DNA from: an uncultured Clostridia bacterium
Lineage (GTDB): Bacteria; Bacillota; Clostridia; Oscillospirales; Acutalibacteraceae
Length of the DNA stretch: 7,489 nt
Direction: 5' to 3'
NCBI GenBank assembly: GCA_947623765.1
Contig: CANQIG010000092.1
Coordinates: 1-7,489 of the forward strand
Shown here piece after piece: positions 1-6,246 of the stretch (the stretch's first letter is position 1; each line of letters opens with the position of its first letter). The notes under the pieces were generated by a model. That model had not been told where the DNA came from and searched no databases. It saw only the letters and a program-made list of their open reading frames with translations. The translations under genes and the position numbers were made by a program.

Positions 1-361
1 CCATGCCGAGGTTGCGAAGGCTCTGGTTCAGGCAGTTTTCGATGTGCTTCTGCCCGCTGACGCCCGCGTCGATCTCCGCCTGCGTGCGGGGCGTGAACTT
101 CGTCGCGATCACGAAATCGTCGCGCTCCGCGAAGTCCCGCAGCGCCCGGCCGACGAACTGCTCGCTGGTGCCGTTCTGGTAGGCGATGGCCGTGTCGTAG
201 AAGTTGACGCCGAGATCGAGCCCATGCTTGATGATCTCGCGGGTCTGCGCCTCGTCCAGCGTCCAGCTGTGCTGTCCGGCGGCGGCGTCGCCGAAGCCCA
301 TGCAGCCCATGCAGATGCGGGAGACGTTCAGGTCGGATCTTCCGAGTTTCGTGTACTTCAT
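1..361 (-). CDS. Aldo/keto reductase, N-terminal part (truncated by window edge)
   Basis: This is the first 120 codons of an NAD(P)H-dependent aldo/keto reductase; the rest lies off the left edge. The protein begins MKYTKLGRSDLNVSRICMG, the usual first beta strands of the family. The sequence shows D56 and Y61 in FYDTAIAY and K88 in VIATKF, three of the four catalytic tetrad residues (Asp, Tyr, Lys, His); the His would lie beyond the edge. The stretch GCMGFGDAAAGQHSWTLDEA resembles the E. coli YajO-like subgroup as I remember it, so a cytosolic oxidoreductase of that subgroup is likely; the substrate cannot be told. The start is the ATG at 361-359 (complement), preceded by an AGGAGG (complement of 370-375) at normal spacing. 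It is divergent from everything else in the window and has its own promoter at 436-464. No frameshift is seen in the visible part. Confidence 0.93.
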   Translation of the reverse strand, partial: MKYTKLGRSDLNVSRICMGCMGFGDAAAGQHSWTLDEAQTREIIKHGLDLGVNFYDTAIAYQNGTSEQFVGRALRDFAERDDFVIATKFTPRTQAEIDAGVSGQKHIENCLNQSLRNLGM

Positions 362-435
362 GGTGGGTTCCTCCTGTAAAAACGGTTTTTCTTTCCAACG
401 CGCGCAAACGCGCCCGCGCTCTTTTCTTTGCCTCC

Positions 436-464
436 ATTATACACGCTTTCCCGCCGCATATCAA
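436..464 (-). promoter_or_regulatory. Sigma-A-type promoter of the aldo/keto reductase
   Basis: On the minus strand, TTGATA (464-459) and a perfect TATAAT (441-436) are separated by exactly 17 bp. The predicted start of transcription is near 429, giving a leader of about 70 nt that contains the AGGAGG at 375-370. The match to the housekeeping consensus is very good, so this is a confident call from sequence alone. Confidence 0.82.
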
Positions 465-485
465 ATACTTTCTCCCTATGCCCTC

Positions 486-500
486 CCCATTCCAAATGGG
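486..500. repeat. Short inverted repeat, possible operator of the reductase
   Basis: CCCATT and AATGGG form a perfect 6-bp dyad around a 3-nt centre, 22 bp upstream of the reductase -35 box. A regulator binding site is possible by position, but a dyad this short also arises by chance. No regulator gene is in the window. Confidence 0.3.
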
Positions 501-593
501 CATGGAACCGCCGCGGCGCGAAAAGCCGCCCGGGCCGAGCCTCAGCCCTTTTCCTTTTTAGCCTTTGGAACGTGCCGGGAACCTCGGTGCAAA

Positions 594-624
594 CGGGGGA
601 CAGACCCCCGCCGGGGGAGTTTTT
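594..624 (+). terminator. Two overlapping alternative hairpins ending in a T-tract
   Basis: CGGGGG (594-599) can pair with CCCCCG (605-610) around ACAGA. The same C-run (605-609) can instead pair with GGGGG (613-617) around GCC. The second hairpin is followed two bases later by TTTTT (620-624), so it has the form of an intrinsic terminator on the plus strand, and the first has the form of a competing antiterminator. It lies just ahead of the sugar transferase promoter (637) and could insulate it from rightward transcription out of the intergenic region, but no upstream plus-strand gene feeds it. It could equally be a dispersed palindromic (REP-like) repeat; a genome search for further copies would decide. 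Confidence 0.45.
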
Positions 625-636
625 CGCGAAAAAAGG

Positions 637-665
637 TTGAAGAACAAGCGCGCTTGTGTTACAAT
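637..665 (+). promoter_or_regulatory. Sigma-A-type promoter of the sugar transferase
   Basis: TTGAAG (637-642) and TACAAT (660-665) are separated by 17 bp. The predicted transcription start is near 672, about 138 nt before the chosen start codon. The in-frame ATG at 675 lies only about 10 bp past the -10 box and has no ribosome binding site, so it is not taken as the gene start. Confidence 0.75.
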
Positions 666-767
666 ACGAATAATATGGGGCCGAGCGTCCTTTACAGAGC
701 AGGGCTTGCAGGACAGGCGCACGGGAAATGCACGGCGGAAGGGCTGGTCTTCCGGAACAGGGAGAGC

Positions 768-782
768 GGGGAAAGGTTCCCC
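768..782 (+). other. Small hairpin in the sugar transferase leader
   Basis: GGGGAA (768-773) and TTCCCC (777-782) form a perfect 6-bp stem with a 3-nt loop, ending 27 nt before the start codon at 810. No T-run follows, so it is not a terminator. It could shape access to the ribosome site or have no function; no known riboswitch class was recognised in this leader. Confidence 0.4.
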
Positions 783-809
783 GAAAACAGAACGGGTGGT
801 GAAGAAGGA

Positions 810-2225
810 ATGGATGGGCGGCAGAAGCTGAGCGCCGATACGAAGTCGATGGTGCGGTTTTTGGAGGGCCTCGCCGAAGTGGCGGTGCTCTCGGTCCTGT
901 ACTATTTCTTCTGGCGATACGGGCACAAAAACGATCCGTTCCCCGGGTATTCGGGGAACGGGAAATACGTGCTGATGGGTCTCTACGGCCTGTTGAGCTG
1001 GCTCTTCATCAAGAATTCGGACGGGTTCCAGTTCGGGAACATGCGGCGGCTGGATCTTTCGATCGCGCAGTGGGTCGCGATGCTGATCGTGAATGTCGTC
1101 ACGTATTTCCAGTTCTGCCTGATCTCGAACGGGGTCGTGAGTCCGGTCCCGCTGCTCGCTCTGTACGCTGTGGACGTGTTCGTCTGCGTGGCTTTTATCG
1201 GGCTTTATGAGTTTTTGTACCGGCATCTGTACGCCCCGCACCGGATGCTGATGATCTACGGCAGCGACGAGGCCGTCGGGATGAAGCTCAAGCTGGACAC
1301 GCGGAAGGAGCGGTACAACGTCTGCCGGATGGTCTCCGCGAGCGAGCCGTGGGACAAGCTCGTGCGGGAGATCGACGCGGCGGAGTCTGTGATCGTGAAC
1401 GACGTGCCGGCGCAGCTTCGGAACGACATCTTGAAATACTGCTACAAGAACCAGATCCGCATTTACATGGTGCCGAAGATCACGGACATCCTGATCCGGG
1501 GCGCGCGGAACATCTCGGCGGTGGACACGCCGATGCTGCTCGTGAAGGGGATCGGCCTGACGGTCGGGCAGCGCTTTTTCAAGCGAGCGTCGGATATTGT
1601 CCTGTCCTTGGCGGCGCTGGTCATTACCTCCCCGATCTTTCTCGTCACGGCGATCGCGATCAAGCTGGAAGACGGCGGGCCCGCCGTCTTCAAACAGCGG
1701 CGCGTGACGCGGTGGGGGAAGGAGTTCGACATCCTGAAATTCCGCAGCATGATCGTCGGCGCGGAGAAGAAAGCGCATTCCATCCCTGCGACGGGACGGG
1801 ACCCGCGCATCACGAAGGTGGGCCATGTGATCCGCGCCGCGCGGATCGACGAGCTGCCGCAGATCCTCAACATCCTGAAAGGCGACATGAGCATCGTCGG
1901 GCCGCGCCCCGAGCGCGTGGAGCACGTGAGGAAATACTCGAAGGAAGTCCCGGAGTTCGCGTACCGGCTGAAGGTCAAGGGCGGCCTGACCGGCTACGCG
2001 CAGATCTACGGCAAATACAACACCAGCGCGTACGATAAGCTGCGGCTGGACCTCATGTACATCGAAAATTACTCCATGCTCCTCGATATCAAGCTGATGC
2101 TTTTGACGGTGCGCGTGCTGTTCAGCAAGAGCAGCACGGAGGGCTTTGAGGTCGCGCGGGAGAACGAAAAGCGGCAGGAAGCGCTCGCGGAACAGCTCCG
2201 GCATGAGGAGAGTTCAGAAAACTGA
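810..2225 (+). CDS. Polyprenyl glycosylphosphotransferase (initiating sugar transferase for exopolysaccharide)
   Basis: A complete 471-residue bacterial sugar transferase of the WbaP/WcaJ type. These enzymes move a sugar 1-phosphate from a nucleotide sugar to undecaprenyl phosphate at the inner membrane face, the first step of exopolysaccharide or capsule repeat-unit assembly. Four membrane segments are visible at about residues 22-36, 52-67, 85-106 and 113-137, then a Rossmann-like soluble domain (about 145-250), then the catalytic domain opening with KRASD (258-262) and a membrane-dipping helix (262-285). Catalytic marks seen are KFRSM (310-314), the Asp-Glu pair D347/E348 in ARIDELPQ, GPRPE (364-368) and GGLTGY (391-396). 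Length and domain order fit the family. The ATG at 810 has GAAGAAGG just upstream at tight spacing; the far upstream open frame is rejected because the promoter is at 637-665. The donor sugar cannot be read. No other polysaccharide gene is in the window, so it appears to stand alone here. Confidence 0.93.
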   Translation: MDGRQKLSADTKSMVRFLEGLAEVAVLSVLYYFFWRYGHKNDPFPGYSGNGKYVLMGLYGLLSWLFIKNSDGFQFGNMRRLDLSIAQWVAMLIVNVVTYFQFCLISNGVVSPVPLLALYAVDVFVCVAFIGLYEFLYRHLYAPHRMLMIYGSDEAVGMKLKLDTRKERYNVCRMVSASEPWDKLVREIDAAESVIVNDVPAQLRNDILKYCYKNQIRIYMVPKITDILIRGARNISAVDTPMLLVKGIGLTVGQRFFKRASDIVLSLAALVITSPIFLVTAIAIKLEDGGPAVFKQRRVTRWGKEFDILKFRSMIVGAEKKAHSIPATGRDPRITKVGHVIRAARIDELPQILNILKGDMSIVGPRPERVEHVRKYSKEVPEFAYRLKVKGGLTGYAQIYGKYNTSAYDKLRLDLMYIENYSMLLDIKLMLLTVRVLFSKSSTEGFEVARENEKRQEALAEQLRHEESSEN

Positions 2226-2272
2226 GCACAGGCGGAGAAGGCCGGGTCCCGTTCGCATCCGTGACAGGAAAA

Positions 2273-2305
2273 AGCAAAGGAAATGCAAAGAATTTGCAAA
2301 ATCTT
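2273..2305 (+). repeat. Three direct repeats at 11-bp spacing upstream of the exporter promoter
   Basis: GCAAAG, GCAAAG and GCAAAA start at 2274, 2285 and 2296, so the repeat unit is exactly 11 bp (units 2273-2283, 2284-2294, 2295-2305, pattern A/T-GCAAA-A/G plus four bases). The last copy ends about 14 bp before the -35 box at 2316. Direct repeats one helical turn apart beside a -35 box are a known pattern for OmpR/PhoB-type response regulators; applying that here is inference. Copies two and three also contain a dyad, TGCAAA-GAA-TTTGCA (2284-2298), which could instead be the site of a dimeric repressor or activator. Confidence 0.55.
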
Positions 2306-2315
2306 CTGCGGTCGA

Positions 2316-2345
2316 TTGACAACCGTCGAAGAAAAATAGTATACT
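2316..2345 (+). promoter_or_regulatory. Sigma-A-type promoter of the six-gene ABC transporter operon
   Basis: A perfect TTGACA (2316-2321) and TATACT (2340-2345) are separated by 18 bp. Transcription would start near 2352, giving a leader of about 145 nt before the first permease. This is the only strong promoter recognised upstream of the six genes. Confidence 0.82.
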
Positions 2346-2362
2346 GAAAGCAGAATCCCTGC

Positions 2363-2404
2363 GGCGCTCCAAAAGCCCAAAGCATTTGGAGCGCCGATTT
2401 TCTT
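2363..2404 (+). terminator. Terminator-like hairpin inside the operon leader (possible attenuator)
   Basis: GGCGCTCCAAA (2363-2373) and TTTGGAGCGCC (2385-2395) are perfect 11-bp complements around an 11-nt loop, followed by GATTTTCTT (2396-2404). The T-run is imperfect but the stem is strong. It sits about 11 nt after the predicted start at 2352 and about 92 nt before the first start codon. It can end read-through from the sugar transferase, and it would also meet every transcript from the operon's own promoter, so it may work as an attenuator, make a short leader RNA, or protect the 5' end. A second, weaker stem follows (CGCGGC 2424-2429 with GCCGCG 2446-2451). Confidence 0.6.
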
Positions 2405-2496
2405 CCAACCGGAAAGCCCTGCGCGCGGCTCGATTTCTCTGTTTGGCCGCGTTCGGGGCTGCGAAAAGATCGCCGTTTTTGCAAAGGAGACCGCTC

Positions 2497-3342
2497 ATGA
2501 AGGAACGAAACGGAAAGCGCTCCGCCTTTTGGACGGAGCTGACACGCGCGTTTTGCGGCCGGGGAATGGCGGCCTCCCTCGGCGTCGGGGCGCTGTTCGT
2601 CCTCGCACACGCGCTATTCGATCTCCTCCCGGCGTCGTCGTGGAACGCTTCGCAGACGTTCTCCGGGTTCCAGTACCCGTACACCGTCTCCGACAAATGG
2701 ATCGGCCTGCACATCACCTCCGCGAGCGCGTCGATCCTGTTCTTCGTCTTTCCGCTGCTCGCCGCGCTCCCGTTCCTGTCCTCTCTCTATAGCGACAAAA
2801 CCTCCGGGTACGCGCAGCAGGTCGTTTCCCGCTGCGGGCGGGGGCGTTATCTCTTTGCAAAGCACGCGGCGGTGTTTCTCTCCGCGTTTGCCGCCGTGCT
2901 CCTCCCGCTGCTCGCCGACCTCGCCGTCACCGCGTGCCTGTTCCCCGCGCTGCCGCCGGAGCCCGCCTCCGGTCTCGCGTCCTTGGGCTCGCGTTCCGCG
3001 TGGGCGGCACTGTATTTTGCGCATCCCATTCTGTATATCCTCGTCTACGCGCTGTTTGACAGCGCATGGATCGCACTGTTCGTCAGCGCGTTTTTGCCGC
3101 TGTCCCGGTATATGTCGTTTTACGTGGAGGCGCTGCTGCTCCCCGAGTTCATCTATATGTTCCTCTATTTTCTGGGGACGTGGGCGAACGTCTCCTTCGC
3201 GATCCCGTACTTCTGGCTTTTCCCGCTGCAGCCGTTTGCAGAGTCTTTTCCCGGGGTCTTCGTCGCGGAGACGGCGGCCCTGCTGCTCGCGTCTGCGGCG
3301 CTCTATTTCGTCGAGGTGAGGACCCATGACCTATCTGTCTAA
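2497..3342 (+). CDS. ABC-2-type permease-like membrane protein (first of three)
   Basis: A 281-residue polytopic membrane protein, first gene of the operon. About six membrane segments are visible: roughly 24-45, 76-97, 123-148, 168-187, 188-227 (one or two helices) and 252-274. The cytoplasmic-looking loop after segment two, SDKTSGYAQQVVSRC (99-113) followed by GRGRYLFAK, has the Gly and SR-x-x-R-x-R-Y-L-x-x-K character typical of ABC-2 permeases of drug and bacteriocin exporters. It most likely forms part of the membrane channel served by the ATPase at 6247. The ATG at 2497 has AAAGGAGA seven bases upstream; the frame is open further upstream but only through leader structures. Its end overlaps the next gene by 17 nt. 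No specific family member was recognised and the substrate is unknown; the family assignment rests on topology and context rather than strong motif matches. Confidence 0.75.
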   Translation: MKERNGKRSAFWTELTRAFCGRGMAASLGVGALFVLAHALFDLLPASSWNASQTFSGFQYPYTVSDKWIGLHITSASASILFFVFPLLAALPFLSSLYSDKTSGYAQQVVSRCGRGRYLFAKHAAVFLSAFAAVLLPLLADLAVTACLFPALPPEPASGLASLGSRSAWAALYFAHPILYILVYALFDSAWIALFVSAFLPLSRYMSFYVEALLLPEFIYMFLYFLGTWANVSFAIPYFWLFPLQPFAESFPGVFVAETAALLLASAALYFVEVRTHDLSV

Positions 3343-4081
3343 AGCGCTCTCGTTCCCGATGAAACTCCTGTTCGCGCTGGGGACGGTCCTGACCGCCGCC
3401 GCGCATTTCTCCGTTTCGTACTGGGACTTTCGGGAGCACGCCGTGCAGTTTTCGCGGATCGACGCGCTGTTCTACGGGATGCGCCCGAATTTGATGTTCC
3501 TCCCCGGGGCGCTCGTCTTTCTCCTGTGCCTCAACCGCGCGGTCGAGCCGCGCTTTGCGGCGGGCTTTCTGAGCCGCTACCCGACGCGCGGGCGGTTCTT
3601 TTGGGGACAGCTCGCCCTCGCGCTGCAATTCGCCGCGCTGACCGCCGTGCTCGAGGTCTCCGCAGGGTTCTGCACCGCAGCGTTTTGGCCGCTGCCAGCC
3701 TCCAACTGGACGGCGCCCGGCTCCTATTTTGAGGCCGTCACCGGGGCGGCCGCCGCGTCCGAGCCGGTTCTCCCGCTCTTTTGGGGCTGGTTCGCGCTGT
3801 CGCGGCTGCTGTATTTCTTCCTGCTCGCTGTGCTCCTGCTCTGCTGCAAATGCGTCCTGAACGCGTCGTGGGCCGGATTTCTCCTGTCTCTGGCGTTTCT
3901 GGTCCTGGAGGCCGGCCTGCAGGATCTGCCGAACGCGTTCGTCCTCGACTGGATCACGCCGACGTACCGGCTGATGCTTCAGCCTCTCGCGCTCGCGGCG
4001 GGAACGCTCTGCTTCCTGCTGCTCCTCGCCGCGCTCTCTGCGCTCTGCCGGTTCGCGCTGGAAAGGAGGGATCTGCTTTGA
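3326..4081 (+). CDS. ABC-2-type permease-like membrane protein (second of three)
   Basis: A 251-residue hydrophobic protein with about six membrane segments (roughly 12-32, 54-70, 95-121, 150-175, 180-198, 218-243). The loop after segment two, AVEPRFAAGFLSRYPTRGR (72-90), holds the same Gly-x-x-SR-x-x-x-R pattern as the permeases before and after it, which suggests all three descend from one permease fold although overall identity is low. The start ATG at 3326 lies inside the end of the previous gene (17-nt overlap) and has GAGGTGAGG shortly upstream, so translation is probably coupled. The stop TGA shares bases with the TTG start of the next gene. It lacks the Lys-Thr pair seen in the loops of the other two permeases. 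The function as a transporter subunit is inferred from topology and operon position. Confidence 0.7.
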   Translation: MTYLSKALSFPMKLLFALGTVLTAAAHFSVSYWDFREHAVQFSRIDALFYGMRPNLMFLPGALVFLLCLNRAVEPRFAAGFLSRYPTRGRFFWGQLALALQFAALTAVLEVSAGFCTAAFWPLPASNWTAPGSYFEAVTGAAAASEPVLPLFWGWFALSRLLYFFLLAVLLLCCKCVLNASWAGFLLSLAFLVLEAGLQDLPNAFVLDWITPTYRLMLQPLALAAGTLCFLLLLAALSALCRFALERRDLL

Positions 4082-4890
4082 AGCCGAAGGACCTGCGCTT
4101 TGCCGCCTGCTTCCGGTACGATCTCGCCCTCGGATTTCGCAAGACGCTGCCGCTCCTCGCGCTGCCGTTCCTCGCGGCGCTCGCCGACTGCGTCTTCCTA
4201 TGCAAAGTCTGGGAGGGCGCGGCGCTGCGCCCGACCGCCGGGAACCTGCTCTTTGCGATGTACCGCGGCGCGGAGCCGTATGACCCCGGCTCCGGCCTCC
4301 TGTTCTTCCCACCGATCGACTGGATGTCCGCGGTGCTCGCGTGCCTCATCCCCGCGCTGCAATACCCGTTTTTCGACTGCAAGACGAACGGGGTCAACGT
4401 GTTCTCGCGCTGCCGAAACCGCACGGCGTGGTGGGACAGCAAGACCGCGTTCGTGCTGCTTTTGACCCTTCTCGGGTACATCCTGCAGATCGCGGCGGCG
4501 TGCATCTTCTCGCTCTTTTCAGGCGGGGTCTCGTTCGCCGTGGAGGACGCCTGCCTCGCGTATTACGGGCTTCAAATCCGTGACGCCGCGCGCTGCGTGT
4601 TCCTCTTTGTGCCGCTCTCCCTGCTGACTTTGAGTTTGCTACAATCTATCATTTCCCTGTTTTTCTCGCCGGTCGCGGCGCTGCTCGTCACCGTCGCGCA
4701 CCTGTTTCTCGCGGCATATCTCCCCGTGTCCGTGCTCCCGGCCTGCTTCGCGATGACCTGCCGGTATGCAGTAAGCGCGTCCGCGCCCCGCGCGGCGGTT
4801 CCCGGCGCTGCGGGCGGACTGGCTTTCCTGCTCGCGGCTTCGTTGACCGCCGCGCTCGGGCGGCTTTGGGGCCGCCGGGACGTGTTCTGA
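4078..4890 (+). CDS. ABC-2-type permease-like membrane protein (third of three, TTG start)
   Basis: A 270-residue membrane protein starting at TTG 4078, which overlaps the previous stop in a TTGA junction. The choice of TTG rests on a perfect AGGAGG at 4064-4069 with 8-nt spacing; the frame is open further upstream only as a shadow of the previous gene. Membrane segments lie at roughly 22-42, 82-98, 123-148, 172-196, 198-222 and 246-262. The loop after segment two, DCKTNGVNVFSRC (100-112), closely echoes the first permease (DKTSGYAQQVVSRC): both have Lys-Thr-x-Gly followed by Ser-Arg-Cys. Between segments one and two there is an extracytoplasmic stretch of about 40 residues. The stop is followed by a 60-nt gap with a hairpin before the next gene. 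Role as a transporter subunit is inferred; no substrate clue is visible. Confidence 0.72.
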   Translation: MKPKDLRFAACFRYDLALGFRKTLPLLALPFLAALADCVFLCKVWEGAALRPTAGNLLFAMYRGAEPYDPGSGLLFFPPIDWMSAVLACLIPALQYPFFDCKTNGVNVFSRCRNRTAWWDSKTAFVLLLTLLGYILQIAAACIFSLFSGGVSFAVEDACLAYYGLQIRDAARCVFLFVPLSLLTLSLLQSIISLFFSPVAALLVTVAHLFLAAYLPVSVLPACFAMTCRYAVSASAPRAAVPGAAGGLAFLLAASLTAALGRLWGRRDVF

Positions 4891-4925
4891 TCTCCCGCGC
4901 GACGGGGGGAAGCGCGAGAGAGATC
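4889..4925 (+). other. Intercistronic hairpin in the operon
   Basis: GATCTC (4889-4894) pairs with GAGATC (4920-4925), and after a small internal loop CGCGC (4896-4900) pairs with GCGCG (4912-4916). It begins inside the stop codon of the third permease. No T-tract directly follows (CCTGCTTTTGCAG comes next), so it is more likely a processing or stability element that could set permease and downstream gene levels than a full terminator. Confidence 0.45.
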
Positions 4926-4950
4926 CTGCTTTTGCAGAAAGGAGAAGCGT

Positions 4951-6219
4951 ATGAAAAAGGATCGCAAAAAGACGGCTGCGGCGGTCGCCGCCGTCCTGCT
5001 GTTCGCCGCACTGCTGTGCGTGTTCCTGAACGACCGGTTCGGGCTCTTTTGGCGCGCGCCGTCGCAGGAAGCATCTGCGCCGTCGTTTTCGGTGAGCGGC
5101 ACGGCTTCCGAAGCGCCGGACACGGCGAGCGAAAAGGACGCCTCGGAGGCGGCGGAGGCGGAGCCCTCCCCGCCGCAGTACGGCCCGATCCTGCGGGAGG
5201 AGATGCTGCGCAAAATCGGGGAAAGCGTCGAGGCCGATTCTCTGCTCTGGTCGGTCACGGCGGCGGAACAGGGCGCGCCGCTGCTCGAAAACGTGCCCGA
5301 CGATGTTCGGGAGCGGGCCGCCGAAGACCCGCGCCTCGCCCGGGAATACGCCCTGTGGCAGGAGGACGCGTCCTTCTACGACCCGGAAAGCTACAACACG
5401 GCGCTCCGCTTCGTCCGGCTGCATCTGGAAAACCGCGGCGCGGAGGCGGTGCGGATCGTCCCGGGCGACCTTCACCTCGTGACCCCGTTCAGTCTGCGGC
5501 GGCTGTACCCCTCCGCCGACCTTCTCTACTGCCCGGAGGATGCGGTGGAGCTGCTCCCGGGCGGACAGACCGACCTCGACCTGTACTTTCTCGGCTGGGG
5601 GACGATGCTGATTCCCTCGCTTTCGCCGACGGAGACCGTCGCGGCGGACATGGCGGTGCTCACGACGCTGGATTCCACGAAGGGCGTGCTTGATTCTCTC
5701 TCGCTCGTGGAGGAGGCGAACTTCGTCCCCGCGTCGCAGAGCGTCGAGCTCGAGTCTGCGGGGTACGCCTTTACGGCGCTCTCCTGCGAGCGGATCGACG
5801 ACCTTTCGGAATTTCCCTTCGCTGCTGAGCAGGCGGCGCTTCTCGCGGAGGACCCCGCGTTCCCCGAGGAAAACACGTATCTCGCGTTACAGGTGAAGAT
5901 CACGGCGCTCGGCACGGAGCGAAAGCCCGTCTCGCTCTCGGGGATGTCCGTGGAGCTGTTCGTGGACAACGCGCACGCGTCGTCGTTCCGGATCGTGGAT
6001 TATCTCGCTCCGGCGCAGAACCCCCGGGAGACGGTCGAGGACGTCGCCGCGTATTTCCGCTACACGCCGCAGAGCGCGGAGGAGACCGTCACGCTGCTCG
6101 CGCGCGGGAACGACCTCGAGCTTTCCCGCGCGAACCGCGTCGCGTGGGAGATCAACCCCGCTGCCGCGTCGCCCGTTTATGCGAACTTCCCGTTCATCCT
6201 GCTGAACGACCTGCTCTAA
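4951..6219 (+). CDS. Membrane-anchored extracytoplasmic protein, possibly two repeated domains
   Basis: A 422-residue protein whose function I do not recognise. It has a Lys-rich N-terminus, one membrane segment (about 9-26), and then a Ser/Ala/Glu/Pro-rich linker (about 38-76), so the body should lie outside the cytoplasm. Cys23 in ALLC does not fit a lipobox, so it is probably a membrane anchor and not a lipoprotein. The body seems to contain two beta-rich domains (about 90-235 and 262-415). The second, with YAFTALSC (272-279), TYLALQVKIT (309-318) and SGMSVELFVDN (330-340), resembles the last gene of this operon. Such Ig-like accessory domains occur beside ABC transporters in Clostridia as substrate-handling or sensing partners; that role is inferred here. 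The ATG at 4951 has AAAGGAG at 4938-4944. The next gene begins 27 nt after its stop. Confidence 0.72.
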   Translation: MKKDRKKTAAAVAAVLLFAALLCVFLNDRFGLFWRAPSQEASAPSFSVSGTASEAPDTASEKDASEAAEAEPSPPQYGPILREEMLRKIGESVEADSLLWSVTAAEQGAPLLENVPDDVRERAAEDPRLAREYALWQEDASFYDPESYNTALRFVRLHLENRGAEAVRIVPGDLHLVTPFSLRRLYPSADLLYCPEDAVELLPGGQTDLDLYFLGWGTMLIPSLSPTETVAADMAVLTTLDSTKGVLDSLSLVEEANFVPASQSVELESAGYAFTALSCERIDDLSEFPFAAEQAALLAEDPAFPEENTYLALQVKITALGTERKPVSLSGMSVELFVDNAHASSFRIVDYLAPAQNPRETVEDVAAYFRYTPQSAEETVTLLARGNDLELSRANRVAWEINPAAASPVYANFPFILLNDLL

Positions 6220-6246
6220 GAGAACCTTTTCCAAGGGGGCTTTTCC

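Larger units (their letters stand above)
362..809. other. Divergent intergenic region, no gene seen
   Basis: This stretch of about 450 bp separates the leftward reductase from the rightward sugar transferase. It holds the reductase promoter (436-464), a short dyad (486-500), a small GC hairpin (513-529, arms GCGGC and GCCGC), a double-hairpin element with a T-tract (594-624), the sugar transferase promoter (637-665) and its leader with a small hairpin (768-782). The reading frame of the sugar transferase stays open through all of it, but the translated stretch looks like no protein and lies upstream of the promoter, so it is not counted as coding. No tRNA, CRISPR or small gene was found. Confidence 0.7.

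Noticed and set aside
675..677. In-frame ATG at 675 as start of the sugar transferase
   Set aside because: It lies about 10 bp after the -10 box, without a ribosome binding site; the known fold begins near residue 15 of the 810 start.
204..809. Extended N-terminus of the sugar transferase from an upstream ATG
   Set aside because: It would start inside the opposite-strand reductase gene, cross the predicted promoter, and add about 200 residues with no family resemblance.
558..2204. Long minus-strand open frame (548 codons) opposite the sugar transferase
   Set aside because: Its product is rich in Arg, His, Asp and Pro with no domain, and it mirrors a clearly real gene; long antisense frames are expected in GC-rich DNA.
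2352..2496. Leader peptide or bacteriocin precursor in the operon leader
   Set aside because: No ATG with a ribosome site and no short frame with a leader-peptide look was found; the only open frame is continuous with the first permease.
3781..4077. Upstream extension of the third permease
   Set aside because: This frame overlaps the second permease gene and has a non-membrane, Arg/Ala-rich product; the AGGAGG at 4064-4069 fixes the TTG at 4078.
3149..4312. Minus-strand open frame (387 codons) opposite the permeases
   Set aside because: Arg/Gly/Glu-rich low-complexity product without motifs; shadow of the permease genes.
4951..5022. Lipoprotein signal on the 422-residue protein
   Set aside because: Cys23 is preceded by ALL, not a lipobox ending in Ala/Gly, so a simple membrane anchor fits better.
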